Shown one piece after another: positions 1-12,660 of a stretch of DNA of 64,000 nt. The DNA is taken from contig NC_082620.1 in assembly GCF_030936135.1 (NCBI RefSeq), forward strand, positions 4,216,001-4,280,000, in the 5' to 3' direction. The translations under genes were made by a program, and so were the position numbers. The DNA is from Gavia stellata. Lineage: Eukaryota > Chordata > Aves > Gaviiformes > Gaviidae. Numbering within the stretch: position 1 is the first letter of the stretch; every line of letters begins with the position of its first letter. The notes under the pieces are model-generated. The model saw nothing but the letters and a program-made list of their open reading frames with translations. It made no database searches and was not told the DNA's origin.

Positions 1-1237
1 TGGTCTCCAGGCACACAAAGACAGAAGGGTTTGGTGGCGGTCATCTGCTCCCCAGTGCATGACTTGCCTGGCTCACTGCGTCTTATCAGGCTGTGGTCTC
101 CTTCATGGAGAGGCCAGGGGGCAATGCGTGATGCTTTCCACTCAGCAATGGAAATTGCATCAGCACCAGAGTCTGAACCTTCCCCATCTGGCTGGCCCCA
201 CTGACAGTCACGCTGCAAAAGCCATCGTGAAGTGCCTCTTGGGGACTTGAGGCATCTCCAGAGGCTCTTTGAGCTGCACAGCGATTCCTTCTCATCCAAC
301 TGCGGGAGTCTCTGCCTCTCCCCAGATCCCTGGGGAGGGTCTGCAGGGAGGTCCTGGAGAATTACCATGCACACGCTGTCTGTGCTGTGCATTGGTGGCC
401 TACCAGCCCGTCGCTGTAGCTGGCACATCTGTGCTGAAAGCATCCAGGGCAGGCGAGAGGCTCTCATGTGTGGACAGCGAGGACAGAGGCTGGGGCAGCT
501 CCCATGTGCAGGCGGTCGCTGGGGCCCCAGCGTAAAGGGCTCAGCAGGTATTTGAAGTGAGTCCAAACTAAACTGCAGCTTCAGTCCCTGTATTTTCTCT
601 TCCTTGACTCTGCAGGCACTCTAAAAATCAAAATACTTCCCCCTAAAGACCCCGCCTTCCCATAAAAGTGCTTTTCCCTCCCTGTCCGCCCAGGTCTTAT
701 TGATCCAGCACCACAGACGGTGGCTGCAGCTTGAGTTGCCAAGTAGGGCAGATCAATAGAGACTTGGTATGGGATTTTTGGCAGCTGGGACATCCATTTG
801 TCCCTGCTCCCTTCCCACCATCCCTTCAGGAAACGGCCAGCGTCACAGTGAAAGCAGGTGGAGCAAAGCCCTGTCCTTACGCTTTCCTCTCACCTTGTCC
901 TCCCCTGTCCTCCGTGCTGCAGCCGCCGGGACTGGAGGCCTCTGTGGGAGCGCGCGTGAGGCTGCAGAGAGTGTGCGGCATGTGCGGAGCCAGAGCGGTC
1001 CCCTCCCCTGCGCTGGCTCCACCGGCCCCTCTCTGCTGCTTACCCTTTGCAATGGCCAAGTTCATCCTGTTGTATACTGGGGCAATCCCATGGGTCATTC
1101 CAGTGTCTCCGAGAGCAGGATTTGGCCTTTTATTGTTAGCATAGTCTTTTTATTTAGCAACAGCTTCTTCCCTGCCAGGATCCAAAGTAACTCCCCTCTG
1201 CCTTTCTTCCCTGCTGTGGCCATCAGTGCTGCTGTCA
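1..1237. other. Upstream noncoding sequence, nothing recognised
   Basis: Mixed-composition sequence with only short overlapping ORFs on both strands and no recognisable protein. It presumably belongs to the 5' intron or flank of CASZ1. Confidence 0.6.
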
Positions 1238-1330
1238 TCTCTCCGCAGATGGGGAAAACAAGGCACAGTGACGTGAAGTGACTTCCTGAAGGCCAGAGGA
1301 GTCAGTGCCAGAGTTGGGGTTAGGGGCCAC
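1238..1330 (-). repeat. MIR-like SINE fragment
   Basis: The + strand reads GCAGATGGGGAAAACAAGGC, then a GTGAAGTGACTTCCTGAAGG-like stretch and GTCAGTGCCAGAGTTGGGGT. This is the order found in the complement of MIR/CORE-SINE consensus (GATGGGGAAACTGAGGCAC...AAGTGACTTGCC...GCAGAGCTGGG). It is diverged and lacks clear target-site duplications. Confidence 0.6.
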
Positions 1331-1599
1331 GTTTCTGGCTGTCCTTCGCCAGCGCTCTTGGCCGTGGGCCTGGGACAGTGCTTCTTCCCCACTCATGAGG
1401 CTTCCCAGGGTGCCCCGTCTGTGTCGGTCCAAAAGCTGTGGGCTGGTCTCCAGCATGAGCTGGGGGAGCTGGAGGCAGAGGGGAGCAGGGTGCTGTGCAG
1501 GCAGCTTCCCCTGCTCCATCGTGTCAGGAGAGAGTGGTTAGCTCTGCTGTAAGATGTCCTTAACCCTTGCCAACCCTCCTGGCTGCCGAACCTCTGACA

Positions 1600-1800
1600 G
1601 GTGCCGAGCGCCGCGCACAGTGAAGTTAATGAAATGAGTATTTCGGGGAGGCGGGGAGGGAGGCTCTGTACTGCACCCTGGGGCCCTGGGTTTATTAATG
1701 GTGACCTGCCATTAAAGACTAAAGTGCTAACCTGGTCATATTTAGCAGCTTTCAATGGTATCCCGGTGGCCTCTGCCTGCAATATCAACTCCTGCCTTCC
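1600..1800. promoter_or_regulatory. Candidate conserved element with head-to-head TAATGG sites
   Basis: A low-CpG block contains a perfect inverted repeat TTAATGG-(7)-CCATTAA at 1695-1715, flanked by GTTAATGAAATGAG and GTGCTAACCTGGTCATATTT. Paired TAAT cores suit homeodomain dimer binding. Conservation cannot be tested here. Confidence 0.3.
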
Positions 1801-4800
1801 CCCTGCAGCCCCAGGCCGGCAGGAGCTGACTCCAGAGTTTCTCTGCTACAATGAGTCTGGTGGGCAGCACTAAGAAGTCTCTGCGCTGCTGCTGCCAGAC
1901 AGATTTCCACCCCCTCCTGCTGCTCCGAGCAGCTTCCCCCTCTTACTGCCAGGTCTTGCCAGGGAATGCTTGGAAAAGAGGACCAAATCCTGGCATCTTC
2001 ATGATCTCCTTTACTCAGACAGAGCCTGGGGGGGTCACTAGAAGAGGGAGACGTGCCAGTATGGAGTTGCAGGATTTGGCCATGAAGGAGACGCATACTC
2101 AGGTCTGCAAAGTGCTTCCACGGAGCTCTCTGAGAAAGCACTGGCAAATTATCCCTCTGAGGTGGCAGGCTGGGAAACGAGGCAGCAGCTCTGCCAGTCC
2201 TGATTAAAACAGGACTTGAGGCTAACAGCTTCAGGTCAGAGCAGGAGGGCTGCTCTCACTGCTACTGTCCTTCTTGTTCCGGTCCAAGACGGACTTGGAA
2301 AACCCAAGCATGGGGGGATGAGCCCTACAGGATGACAGCAGTTGGATATTGCAGTGACAGGCACTTTAGAAAGATGCTGGGGGCTGCTGCTGCTGCTGGT
2401 CCAGGCAGGGATCAGTGTTAGCAGAAGAAGAAAAAGCCCCAGAGCCTCCTTGAAGCTAACTCTGCTCTTGATGCCTCCCCAGAAGCAAGACCATGCTGTG
2501 CGCTGTGTGCCAACTGAGATTATTGCCTTCCCTGATCACTTCTTCCTGGATTAAAAACTCAGCACAGAGTATTTTGCCATGTGTTATTCCAGGATGTCTG
2601 CTAGAAGCTCCACATGGTGCAGACCCTGGCAGAGGGATGGGGAATCACAGGGCATCGCCAACTCAGGCTGCTCCTGCTGCTCAAGACGGGAGGTGGGGAT
2701 GCACCTGCCCCCTCACACCTCTGTTTTTCCTGGGGTGAAGGCATGAAGAGCGAGGCCATAAGGGATTTTCCTCTCTCCGGCAAGCCCTGTAAGCCGCAGA
2801 TCCCTCGTCCTCACAACCCTGCCCTTCATGTGGGCACGTTTGTCAGTGTGGGCTTCAGGCCATTCCCCGGCAGAGCCAGCGAGGGCAGGGGCCTTGTTCC
2901 AGCAGAGAGCTCCAGCCCTCGCAGCCTCCCAACAGGACGAGTGCCGGTTTGGCAGCCAGGCCGGGGGCAATCCTCGCTCTCTCGTTTGGCTCTGTGCCCC
3001 AGCTGATCTGGAGCCAGGTTTTGCTGTAATCCCTACATCCTGTTGCAGGTCCTTAATCAGCTGGAGCCAGCCTGGAAAAAAAACAAAAACCCAAACCCCA
3101 AACTGTTGTGGTTAAAGCTCCCCACTCCCGGGTGTTGGGGCGGAGTGTGCAGCAGCCTTCCCGGGCACCAGGAGGGAGGCTGGAAGGGCTGGGAGAGATC
3201 GCAGCTCCCTTGCTAGGGGTGGAAGCAGAGGAAAGGGTACGTGTGTGTTTCTGCTGGGGGTCTCAGCAGGACCCACTTGTTGCTGTTCCCTGCAGAGGCG
3301 ATGGGTCTGGGTTTGAGGCATTGATTCTTCCTGTTCTCCCGCCGCCAGCACAGCGAGGGGTGCCACCCCCTCAGCCCTCCCTGGGCAGGCTCGGAAACTC
3401 TCTGGGGTTGTTGTTGAGTTGTTTTTTTTCCCGTTTAATGCATAGAATAACACTGATGGGTCTGAACAGCTCCAGCCAGGCGACGAGGGGAAAGAATAAC
3501 AAGCTCCTGAATGTCAGGCGAAATTATGGGCCATTGCTATTTAGGGTGAGTCTGGTGGATTTAGGGCCTCTCTGTTCTATTGTCCCAGCTGCTCTGAGCA
3601 TTGGAGCAGGCGAGACACAAGTCGGGAATTTTATTGCAGGGGAAGGCCGGTTCTGAGCGTTTCCGGAGTTGAACAGCAGCAGTGGGGGATAGGGCACGGT
3701 TTCTGTTGGGAGGTTGGTGAGATGTGATACTGGGAGGAGGAAGGAGGCTAGAAGTCCTGGAGAAGTGGTCATCCAGCAGAGAAGAGAGCCCCTTTGCTTC
3801 TTGCTCTTTGTCAGGATTCAGCTCCAGATGTTCTTCGAACTCCCCAAGTCCATGTAGCATTGGTCTCCATCCATCGGACCTTCGCTGGCTGTCCAGCCGC
3901 CGCTTTGCAGGAGCTCCCCTGGGCAGACCCTGTGGGTCTCCCTTCTGCATCTCGCAAGCACACGGCTGCTCAGCCCCTCGTCTTCCTGCTCGTCTCTTGT
4001 GAAGCATTCAGGGAGGTAGTTTGTATGAAAGTGCATAAATGTGTGTGTTGAATGGGGATTAGGGGTTTCGGTGCCTTCTCTTGGATTGCTTTGGGCTGGC
4101 GCTGGTGATGTAACCAGGGCTGGCACCGTGCTCGCACGGCCTGCCAGGTATTAGGGGGAAGGGCCCAGATGAACAGTGTAAGAGAACACAGAAAGGATGA
4201 AGAAAGTGCCATACAGCATGATGGAAGTGGGTCGTCCATGGGAAAGTGAAGTCTGCACGAGTCCTGAACAGGGTGTATCCTAACCTTCCAGATTTTGGCA
4301 AATACATTATGTCCCATGCCAGGGTGGGGAGGAGTTGCAGAGTAAGAAAGCCGTTCTTGCCTGGCTGTCTTCACAGGCATGAGGCTCGGCAGGGTGAATT
4401 CTTTGCTTCTTTGGGGCTCTTTTTATTTGACCGGATTAAAAAGCCTATTTGAGTTTCTTAAACCATTTAATCTAAAATCCCCAGGTAGATGCGCCATTGG
4501 ATTCAGTTTTAAGCTTATAAACAAAATAGGTCTGTGTTTGTCTCTTCTTCATTTTGTTCTAAAGAAGCAAGGGTTTGACCTGTCCTCCCCGGAGTCGGGG
4601 GGACGTTGGGCTTCTTGTACTTATGAATCCCCTTGAGCTTTCTGAAGAGTGGGAAGGTGTGGGGACCAGGGTGCTGGTGTGACCTTCCTGCAGCTCCAGG
4701 TTAGCGTGTGGCCTGGGCAGGCGGTGGGAGGAGGGAGCAGGGAGCAAGCTCCACTGGCTGGGTTAAATGGCTGAGTCGGTTCCCAGGGCTCAGTACCTAC

Positions 4801-5814
4801 ATGGTGTGCTGAGCATATGTAAAATCCCGTTAAGCCATTGCTCTGTGAGTAGTATGGGGACATGGGAAAGGAGGACACCATAGGAAACTGGAGAAAATGG
4901 GAGGAAAGCATGCTGTGGTGTGATCCACTGAGAGGAGCTAGTTCCTCCTCTGCTCCCAGCGTGCCCAGCTCCTTCCAGGGTTTCCTCCTGCACCCGTCCT
5001 CTCCACCCGCTTGGGGTTCTTGTCTCCTTTCCAGCACTGTATGGCTTTATTGCTGCCACTCCCTGCACTTCTGAGGAGGTTTCATGGACATGAGACCGGT
5101 TGGGACTGTTCTCAGATCGGCCCAAAATGGGACAGTTCATGACCTGTGTTTGCAGGAGAGAGATGCTAATGATGCCTACAGGAGCTACAGGAATGTCGCA
5201 GCTCCATGGTCCACAGTGTCATGTTTCTGACAGCGGCTAGTGCCAGATGCTCCGAAGGAAGGTACCAAACCCCACAGCAGGCAGATGTAAAATGATCTGC
5301 CCCTGTGTCCCCTCGATGTCCTTTCCAGCTCGAGTTAGTGATGCCTGCACGCCTGTGTGGGATGACAGCGGCAGCGCTTGGTCCAGCCCTAGCAGGAGAG
5401 ATGTCCCTTCCAGATCCCGTCCCCCGTGCTGGCAGCCGCAGCAGAAAGCCCAGCAGAAAGGAGGCCGTCTGCCGTCCCAGCCCCCTCGTGCAGCCGTGGA
5501 AATGCTCGTTCCAGCGCGGCTGTAGGAAGGCCATGAGGGCAGGCTGTCCTTCTGCCTCTTGCGGTCTTTGCTGTGAGCAGAGAGGCCTCCCATGTCCAGG
5601 GCTCTCGAGGAGACGCTTTATGAAAGGGGATGGTGGGAACAAGACTGTATCCTTCTCCCCCTCCTTCTGCCAAGAAACTGGAGACAGACAGAGGGACAGG
5701 CATGTGTCCGATGGCAGCTTGAATAGGAGGGAGCCCTGTTGGCTTTGCCGAGGGAGCCTCTTTCTATATGGAAATGAAGAATTTAGGCTAATGGAGCTCA
5801 ACCATCTCTAATTT
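1801..5814. other. Noncoding sequence, nothing recognised
   Basis: GC-moderate sequence with many short ORFs on both strands, none with a recognisable family or plausible exon structure. No tRNA, SINE or LINE piece could be identified with confidence. Confidence 0.6.
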
Positions 5815-6110
5815 TGCGATGGCAGGAGGATTTTGATTGAAAGTAATTAAGCAAGCTAGCTGTAAAATTAATTAAAGCAAAAGGGGGGGATTTTTTTATT
5901 GGATTGGATAGCGATATAGCGGCTGTCAAATGGGGGACGGATGGGGGTGACCTGAATTCTCTGCCCTCCCTCCTCCCACTCGGGACGTTTATGTCACTTT
6001 AATCTCCTTACAGCGGCTGGTGTGCATTTGTTTGAAATAATCAAGGAAATATGGTCAGAAATTGTCAGCTTTCAGATCTAATTTACCTGACAGCCCTGCG
6101 CGGACCAGTA
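5815..6110. promoter_or_regulatory. Candidate conserved noncoding element
   Basis: A sharp change to AT-rich sequence dense in TAATTA/TTAATT cores (AGTAATTAAG, AAAATTAATTAAAGC near 5842-5880). ATTGGATTGG, GGCTGTCAAA (TGTCA, MEIS/PBX-like), TTTGAAATAATCAAGG and TTTACCTGACAG follow. Such motif-dense blocks in introns of developmental regulators are often enhancers. This is an inference from composition and motifs. Confidence 0.4.
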
Positions 6111-6115
6111 AGCCT

Positions 6116-6168
6116 CTGTGTGTGTGTGTGAGAGTGTGTGTGTGTGTGTGGTGTATGTGACTGTGTGG
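6116..6168. repeat. (TG)n microsatellite
   Basis: An interrupted TG dinucleotide tract, broken by AGAG and GTA, directly next to the AT-rich block upstream. Confidence 0.85.
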
Positions 6169-9100
6169 TCATGGAGGACTCGTTGTCTCCCTTCTCCCCC
6201 CTTTTTCTTCACCCTGTCTTCTCTTGATTCCTAGCAAAAATACTTCTGACACATCTGGGACCTCCTGGCACCTTGCAGGAAAAAGAAATAAGTTTGAGAA
6301 TTTTCCTGTGGTCCCTTCTCCACCCCCACCTTCCCATCACTGCCTCCTCCCAACCTGCTGCCTCATCCTTGCACCATAACCAGCTTTAGGGTTTAGGCAA
6401 TATAGGATTAGGGGAGGTGCTGTAATTCTTTATTCCAGATGGCTGGCAACTGCTAAACCCACTGTCACAAGTACCAAGTTATAAAAATACTTAAATTAGG
6501 CCCTTTGTTTCAGCCCCTGCCCCTGCCAAGCAGCTCTCCCGGTGTCCTGCCGGGAGCTCAGCTTGCACGGCACAGGTGGGGGACTCCGAGTCAAGACTGT
6601 AATGATGCTGGGGAGAGGTGTCTCTGGACTCGCACCTATCTGGATTCCCTTGCTCAGCTCCATCTGCTGCTTTTTGCCTTTAGCACTTAAAGAGAGATCC
6701 TGCAATAAGAGCGAGCTAGGCATGACTTGGTATAGGTGTGTGCTCACTTAGCAGGTGAAGGTCCTGATCCAGGGACATACCAAGGCTGCAGCTCTCATAC
6801 ATCTTACTGGGGGGTGCACATACTTGACAGAGATCCAGGTTCCCCGCTCCGGACCTAACCCTGCAAGTACCCAGTGACCTGAGCTCAGTGTACTGGAAAC
6901 TGGGGAGGGAAGGCAACTGCTGTAGGGTCAGCGTTTCCTCAGAGCTGCCCTGGTGCCTCACATCTGTCTTGCTAGGTTGGCTCTTAGGTTTATTATTTAT
7001 TATTGTTCATTAAGTGCTGACAGAGTTGGGGCTTTTGTTTGTTTTGTTTGGGTCTCCATTTAGAGGCCTTTACTGAGGCAGTCTTCAGTGCCAAGACCTC
7101 CGGCACTTTTACAATTACAGCCTGTGATCCTATTGTATTGTTTATGTAATGACTCTCAATCCCAAGGGATTCTGCAGCCTTTCTTAGATCCGAGCACCCA
7201 GCACCTGGCAGGGAGAGTGCAGGACAAGTGCTGGCCCCTAGTGCCAAGGAAAATCTCTGGGCTTTACGTCCTAGGGGATCATTAATACGTAGATGGATCA
7301 GGCTGGACCTTGCTGCGAGGATCCACATGCGGGGAAGATGATTAAGCTGCTTCAGAAGGAGGAGCAGATGATTCATCCCTGCCACGGTCTGTGTGGTTGC
7401 AGGGTGTCTTGGTGGCTCAGACCTGATGCTCTGGCTGTTTGGTGTCCACAGCCCACCAGTCTGTCTCCAATACAGTGAGCTGAGTGACTGGTCTTCATGG
7501 GCTAGCTTATGTGACCAGTCCCCTGAGTGTCTCAGAGCACCCCAAGCCATCTCAGCACTGGGATTGAAACTTTTACCCTGTTAAGTAGATGTGTGGAGGG
7601 CGCCTCACCAGCTCTGTAACCTGCCGGACATGGGTAAGACATGGTCTCGTCCATGACCAGCCGTGTGCGGCGGTGCTGAGGTTGGTGATGAGCTCATCAC
7701 TATGATTCCCGGGTTTATTTCCAGCTTTGCCATTGATTCGCTTTGTATCTGTAGCCATGCGAATGCATAGCTTTGTGCCAGTGCTTCCTCATCAGTATAA
7801 TGGGTATAATTAGGCTCCCCTGATTGAAGATAGCACCGAACACTTTGTGTGCTGACAGATTTTTTTCTTTTGTTTAAAAACCCTTTCCGAAAAAAGGAGG
7901 TTAGACCCGATTTTAGAGTGCTGGTTCCCATATCGTATTTCAAATATATGCGAGCTAAAATCTCTGACAATATCAAACCCTTTCTTTGTGGGATAGGTCT
8001 GCCGTGAAGTGTTGACTTCCCATTAACCTAGCAGAAGCAAGAGTTTGGTGAAGACTATGTGCTTCTAAGCGTGCAGTCTCCTCCATATTCAGCAAAATAT
8101 GGGGATTGCAGGATGTGGCACTGCTGATCTTCTGTGTTAATTACAAATATAACAGAATGTAATATCAAGAATAGTCTAAATAATTTCATGGCCTGTTAAC
8201 TGAAAGAGAGCTTGAGTTCTGGGACGTGGACCAGGCTACCGCTGATAATGGTATATCTAAAGTCAGTGTCTGGAAGAAGGGTCATACTGTGCTGGCTGCT
8301 CCTATTTCCTTCTGTAGATTGCAAGACCAGGTGATTAAGAGTGCATTAGATAATTTTCTAACCTAACATTCCCTACAGGCAGTTACTGGCATTGCTGTAG
8401 AGGCATCCTGAACGACGTGTTGGAAAAGGAAGTGCACAGGACAGTCTTTCTGCATTGTGAAAATGTCTGAGACCCCCATGCAAAGCTGTGCTCTGTTCTG
8501 ACTCCAAGTCTCCTCAGACATGGCCGAGGAAAATGCACGTGAGTGCTGACCTGGGGGCACCTTCTGTTGTTCTATTTGCACCTACTTGTACCTCTTCAAC
8601 ACATCTCCCCTCTCAAGCACTGCCACTCTTGCTGCAAATGAGTTTGGAGACCTTGACTCCAGCACAGCCAGGAGCTGGAAAACATCCTGTAGTTGGGTGA
8701 ACGGGATGAAAAGTTCAGATTTGGGTGGTGTGTCTTTTTCTCTCAGTTCGATGTAAGTGTCAGTGGAAAGCCATAAGCTCAGTTCTCCTGTCACTGACGT
8801 GGTGTCAGCTGGGAGAATCATTCTTCTGAGCTTAGCAGAGTGACATTAGCAGAAGAGCAGTCAGAGCGGGATCGAGCGTAGCGGGTCTGGACAAGGAGAG
8901 CTGAGGCACTGGGCTGAGAGTGTCTGGGATATTTGACATGTTGATTTTGCTTGCTTGTGCTCAGGACTGGAGATGAGCTGCTCATCCTCAGTCTGTGGGG
9001 CAGGAGAGTCCTTCAGAAAGCAGACTGGCAGCTCAGCTCACGTCAGGTCAGAAAAACCTTGGGAATGTGCAAAGAGGACATCTCCAGGACTGAGATGTCG

Positions 9101-9899
9101 CAGAGACACCTGTGTCTGCCTTTACTGGGGGGGCAGTTCAGGCTGTGGAGCTGCTGACTCTCACACAGCATCTTGCTCCAGCACTGAATTCTGGCTGCTG
9201 TTCCTGTGCATCCAGCTGGCTTGAGGCAGCAAAGGGAAGAAAGAGCCAGAGCCAGCGGCTCAGCTGATCAGGGGGTTTCAGGCCGAGGTTGCCCTGCCTG
9301 ACTTGCAATGGGTTCGGGGGCTTTCTGTAGAAACTGTCTCCAAGGGCAAGTCTGAACAAGCCAGTTAGTCTTGATTTCCCATGGAGGCAGAAAAGCCACC
9401 GAGAAAATAAAAATGTTGCAATAGAAGCTTTGGGGATAAGAGGGCATAGTGTTACTGGCCAAACAAGACTGTGATGATATATCTGTCATCCCATTTACCT
9501 CCCTGGCAGTGGCACCTGAGGACCTCATGAGGATTCAGGACAGGCTTTTGTGAAGACATCCTGAGTGGTGGAGTGGGGTGCTGAATGGGGTGCAGGGCAG
9601 CAAGGGAGGCATGGCAAGCTGTGTGTCATGCTTGCAGCTCATCTGCTGGGGCTCAGTTAAAGCACAGGTGTAGGGGAAAAGGGCATCAGTATGTCTCCCA
9701 CTCACCCTCTCCCTTCCCCCTTCCTTCCATCTCACATCCTCCCTGGAGCACCATGCAAGTTTATCAATTTACACCAGAATGCAGTGAAATCACTGAGGTT
9801 GCCAAGGTCTTGGTTTCATTAATTCTGAACCCTGATATGCCAGCCCCCCGCTCTGGCACTCGTTTGCAGGGCTGTCGCTGCTAGTGCAGGCTCGCCTCA
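6169..9899. other. Noncoding sequence with one weak SINE remnant
   Basis: No exon recognised. Near 7775-7815 the sequence CTTCCTCATCAGTATAATGG resembles the CCTCATCTGTAAAATGGG part of MIR in + orientation. The remainder shows no identifiable element. Confidence 0.5.
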
Positions 9900-10050
9900 C
9901 GGCTTATTAAACCAGCACCTTTGAAACCTAGGCTGAATTCAGATTCATAACATCTGATTCCCCCATGTCCCTCGCTCCCCCAGTGCCTAGAAAACAGCTT
10001 ATTAAAAATCACTATTGGTAATTGCCTGGGAAGTCACATTTTTAACACTT
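9900..10050. promoter_or_regulatory. Candidate conserved noncoding element (short)
   Basis: AT-rich stretch with GGCTTATTAAACC, CAGCTTATTAAAAATCAC and TATTGGTAATTGCC. The repeated CTTATTAAA cores 80-90 bases apart suggest homeodomain or MEF2-type binding. Weak evidence. Confidence 0.25.
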
Positions 10051-12389
10051 TCCTTCAGTTCTTGGGAGTTGAGCTCCGTCCTTCCCCAGACCATGAAGTA
10101 AATCATGACCATCCCTGATACTTACTCCAGACTAGAGAGGACTTGAAAATGTTCCTGCAGGGCCAGTCTGCCCTCAGGACAGCCAGTGGATCCCAGTCAC
10201 AGTTGTCTTTGGGGTGAAGGAGTTCTGCATGAGGCTGAGGACTAACGATTCCAAGGCAGTGGTTCCCCACCCTGGGGCAGGAGCTGCCTGCAGGGAGCCA
10301 GCAGTGCAGTGTCTGCAGGGACTCTCCACCCACCGCTGCTCTGCGCTTTCAATGTCCCCAAATCCCTTTCGTCCGCCGTGTATGGAGGTGGCTTCTCCTC
10401 CCAAGCCTGGTGGAAGAGCAGATGGAGGGAGCAAAGGCTGGGAAATGGGTTGCTCAGCAAGCGTGCCTGGGTGTCCCCGCAGGGACTCAGCAGTGTTTGT
10501 TGGTGGGAGGGCAGGAGCAGCAGAGGAGCCAGGATCCCTCGTCAGTATTTGTGGCTTTTTTCATGTCGGTGGGTATTTGTCAGTAAGTGATAGTGTTGAG
10601 CTGGATACCACTGAGCTGCTGGAAGTAGGAGGAGACCTGTTGACTTTGAGGAGCTTGCAACATGTCTTTGCCCTGCAGTGCCAATAGAGCAGCTGCAGAA
10701 ACAATCTGGTTGGTTCACCACTGAGAAAGCAGAAGACAGAGTCCTCCTCACTAGCGAGGGAACTGAAGAGGAGGGATAAACTTCATGGACTGCTCTAAAG
10801 CCAAGCCTGTGGCATTTGGAGTACATTTTCATTGCAGAATGAATTTGCAGGACTGGTGCACGACTCAGGGGGCAGGTTAGCCTCCTGAGGTGTGAACAGG
10901 CATGCTGGGTCCGGGTGTCCTCACTCGGGTGACTTGTACTGGTGTAATACTGGGACTTCTGTGGGCATCTCCTGTGGTTGTTCACAGAGCTGCTGCAGGC
11001 TCCATCAGCAGCGGAGTCTGGGAGAATTTTCCTCCTCCTGCACCCCAGCAGAGGAGGGAAGGGAGGCTGTGGGCAGACTGGGAGCAGCTGATGCTGGACA
11101 GTCTCCATGTGTGTCCTCGCAGCAGTGGGGCAGCCCCCCAGCCCGGGGGAGAGCCACGCTTCTCCCCGTCTGGGCCGGCCGGCCCAGGGTGCAAAGTAAC
11201 AGACTTGGGGGAGGGCTTTGTGGGAGAGGGCTCAAGGCAGCGCTTCCCAAGTTCACTCTGCATGGGAGATACACCCTTACGGAGCTGTCTTTTTATTTGC
11301 AAACGGAGCAGTTGTACTGGAAGAGATTTAGCAAACATGGGACTGCACAACGCTATGTGTACTGAGTCACACATCAGGGCTAGAGCCAACTAGCACTGTG
11401 AGCTACTGAGGCAAACATTTGCAAATAGTTACAATAGGCACCAAAAATATCTTCAAATGAGATCTTTCTGCATTGCTGTATGTTGGGTAACAGGGAGGGC
11501 TGACAACCTAAGCTTAAACTCTACTCACATGCTGTAGAGCTCATCCTGGGCAAGGCAGACAACTGGGATGGGAGCAAAACAGAGGAAAAGGAGTTTTGCC
11601 CCTATAAAAGGGAGCCCTGATTAGCCCATTTCACATAGGTTGGAAAAGTTCTGCTCTGGTAGGAGAGATGGAGTTGTGGTCCTGCATAGTGAGTTAGGCT
11701 CTAGTGTTTGGTCCTCGCTCCGCATTTCAGGAGGGAATGACCCCAGAATTACTGCTACGCTGTTGGATCTGCAGCTCAGAGCTCCCCACACCTGCACGAG
11801 GCCAGGGCAGGATCAGTCCCTACAAGATGTCTTCTCCTATCTGGCTTTAAAGCTCCCAAACAAGGGGGCTCCTCTTGGGGTCTCTTGTAAAAGCTCTCCC
11901 TGTTGCAAGATTTTCTCGGGGGTTTGCTCTGTGGTTGCTGTTTCCTCTCTGCCACCCTCTTTTAAAGTAAAGGAGCTACTTCCCCAAAGCCCTGGTTTCA
12001 GAAACACAGTTCCCCAAACTCAGATTTTGGGGGCTTCTCCAGGCCTTCTCAGCAGAATCCGAGAACAGGCAGCGGAGGCTCTCCGTGCTGTCTGGCGTGT
12101 GCTTGCACAGGCTGAGTACAGAGCTAGTAGCGAGCACTGAATCCGACTCAGCCTCCTGCCAAGTGACCTTTCGGCATCCTTTTCCCGGTTCCCCCGTACC
12201 CTTCCCTCATGTCCTGCTGTCTGCCGCTCTCCGCACCCTCGTGCTGGGGCCGGATCGCACCTCGGTCTCGCCGCGGCCCCTTCCTGGCTTCGAGCACACC
12301 ATCTCTCCCACTGGTTTTGCAGCCGTTTTTTTCTGCCAGCGCAGGGCACTGAAAAGTGCTGGCACTGCCAAAAACCCTGTGTGCACTAC
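10051..12389. other. Noncoding sequence, nothing firm
   Basis: Many short ORFs with no known family. A TATAAAAG at 11603-11610 (context CCCCTATAAAAGGG) is the only promoter-like hexamer, without CpG enrichment around it. A poorly defined GC-rich stretch lies near 12170-12300. Confidence 0.5.
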
Positions 12390-12660
12390 GACTCCCCAAA
12401 CATCCCTTTATTTTTATTGTTCTGTTAATTACTGTTTAAACTTTAATAAGTCACTTCGTCAGGAGGGGGGACCTGCAGTGAGGTTTCTGTGCAAACACTG
12501 GGCCCGGCAGTGACTCTAGTGTAACATAACCCTTTATACAATGTGGGAATGTTTAGACTGTAACAGAAACTTGTTATTTTAATGACAGTTAAAGGGGGAA
12601 AAAAAAGAAAGGAGCGAATGAAAAAGGGAAGCCGGTTTGTTGGGGAAATGGCTCATCTCA
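12390..12660. promoter_or_regulatory. Candidate conserved noncoding element
   Basis: AT-rich block: CCCTTTATTTTTATTGTTCTG, TTAATTACTGTTTAAACTTT, AATAAGTCAC, CATAACCCTTTATAC and TTATTTTAATGACAGTTAAAG. It contains SOX-like ATTGTT, TAATTA and TGACAG motifs and differs in composition from both sides. Confidence 0.35.

Noticed and set aside
5166..5801. 211-codon minus-strand ORF
   Set aside because: No homology recognised, overlaps equally open ORFs on both strands, and has no splice or promoter context.
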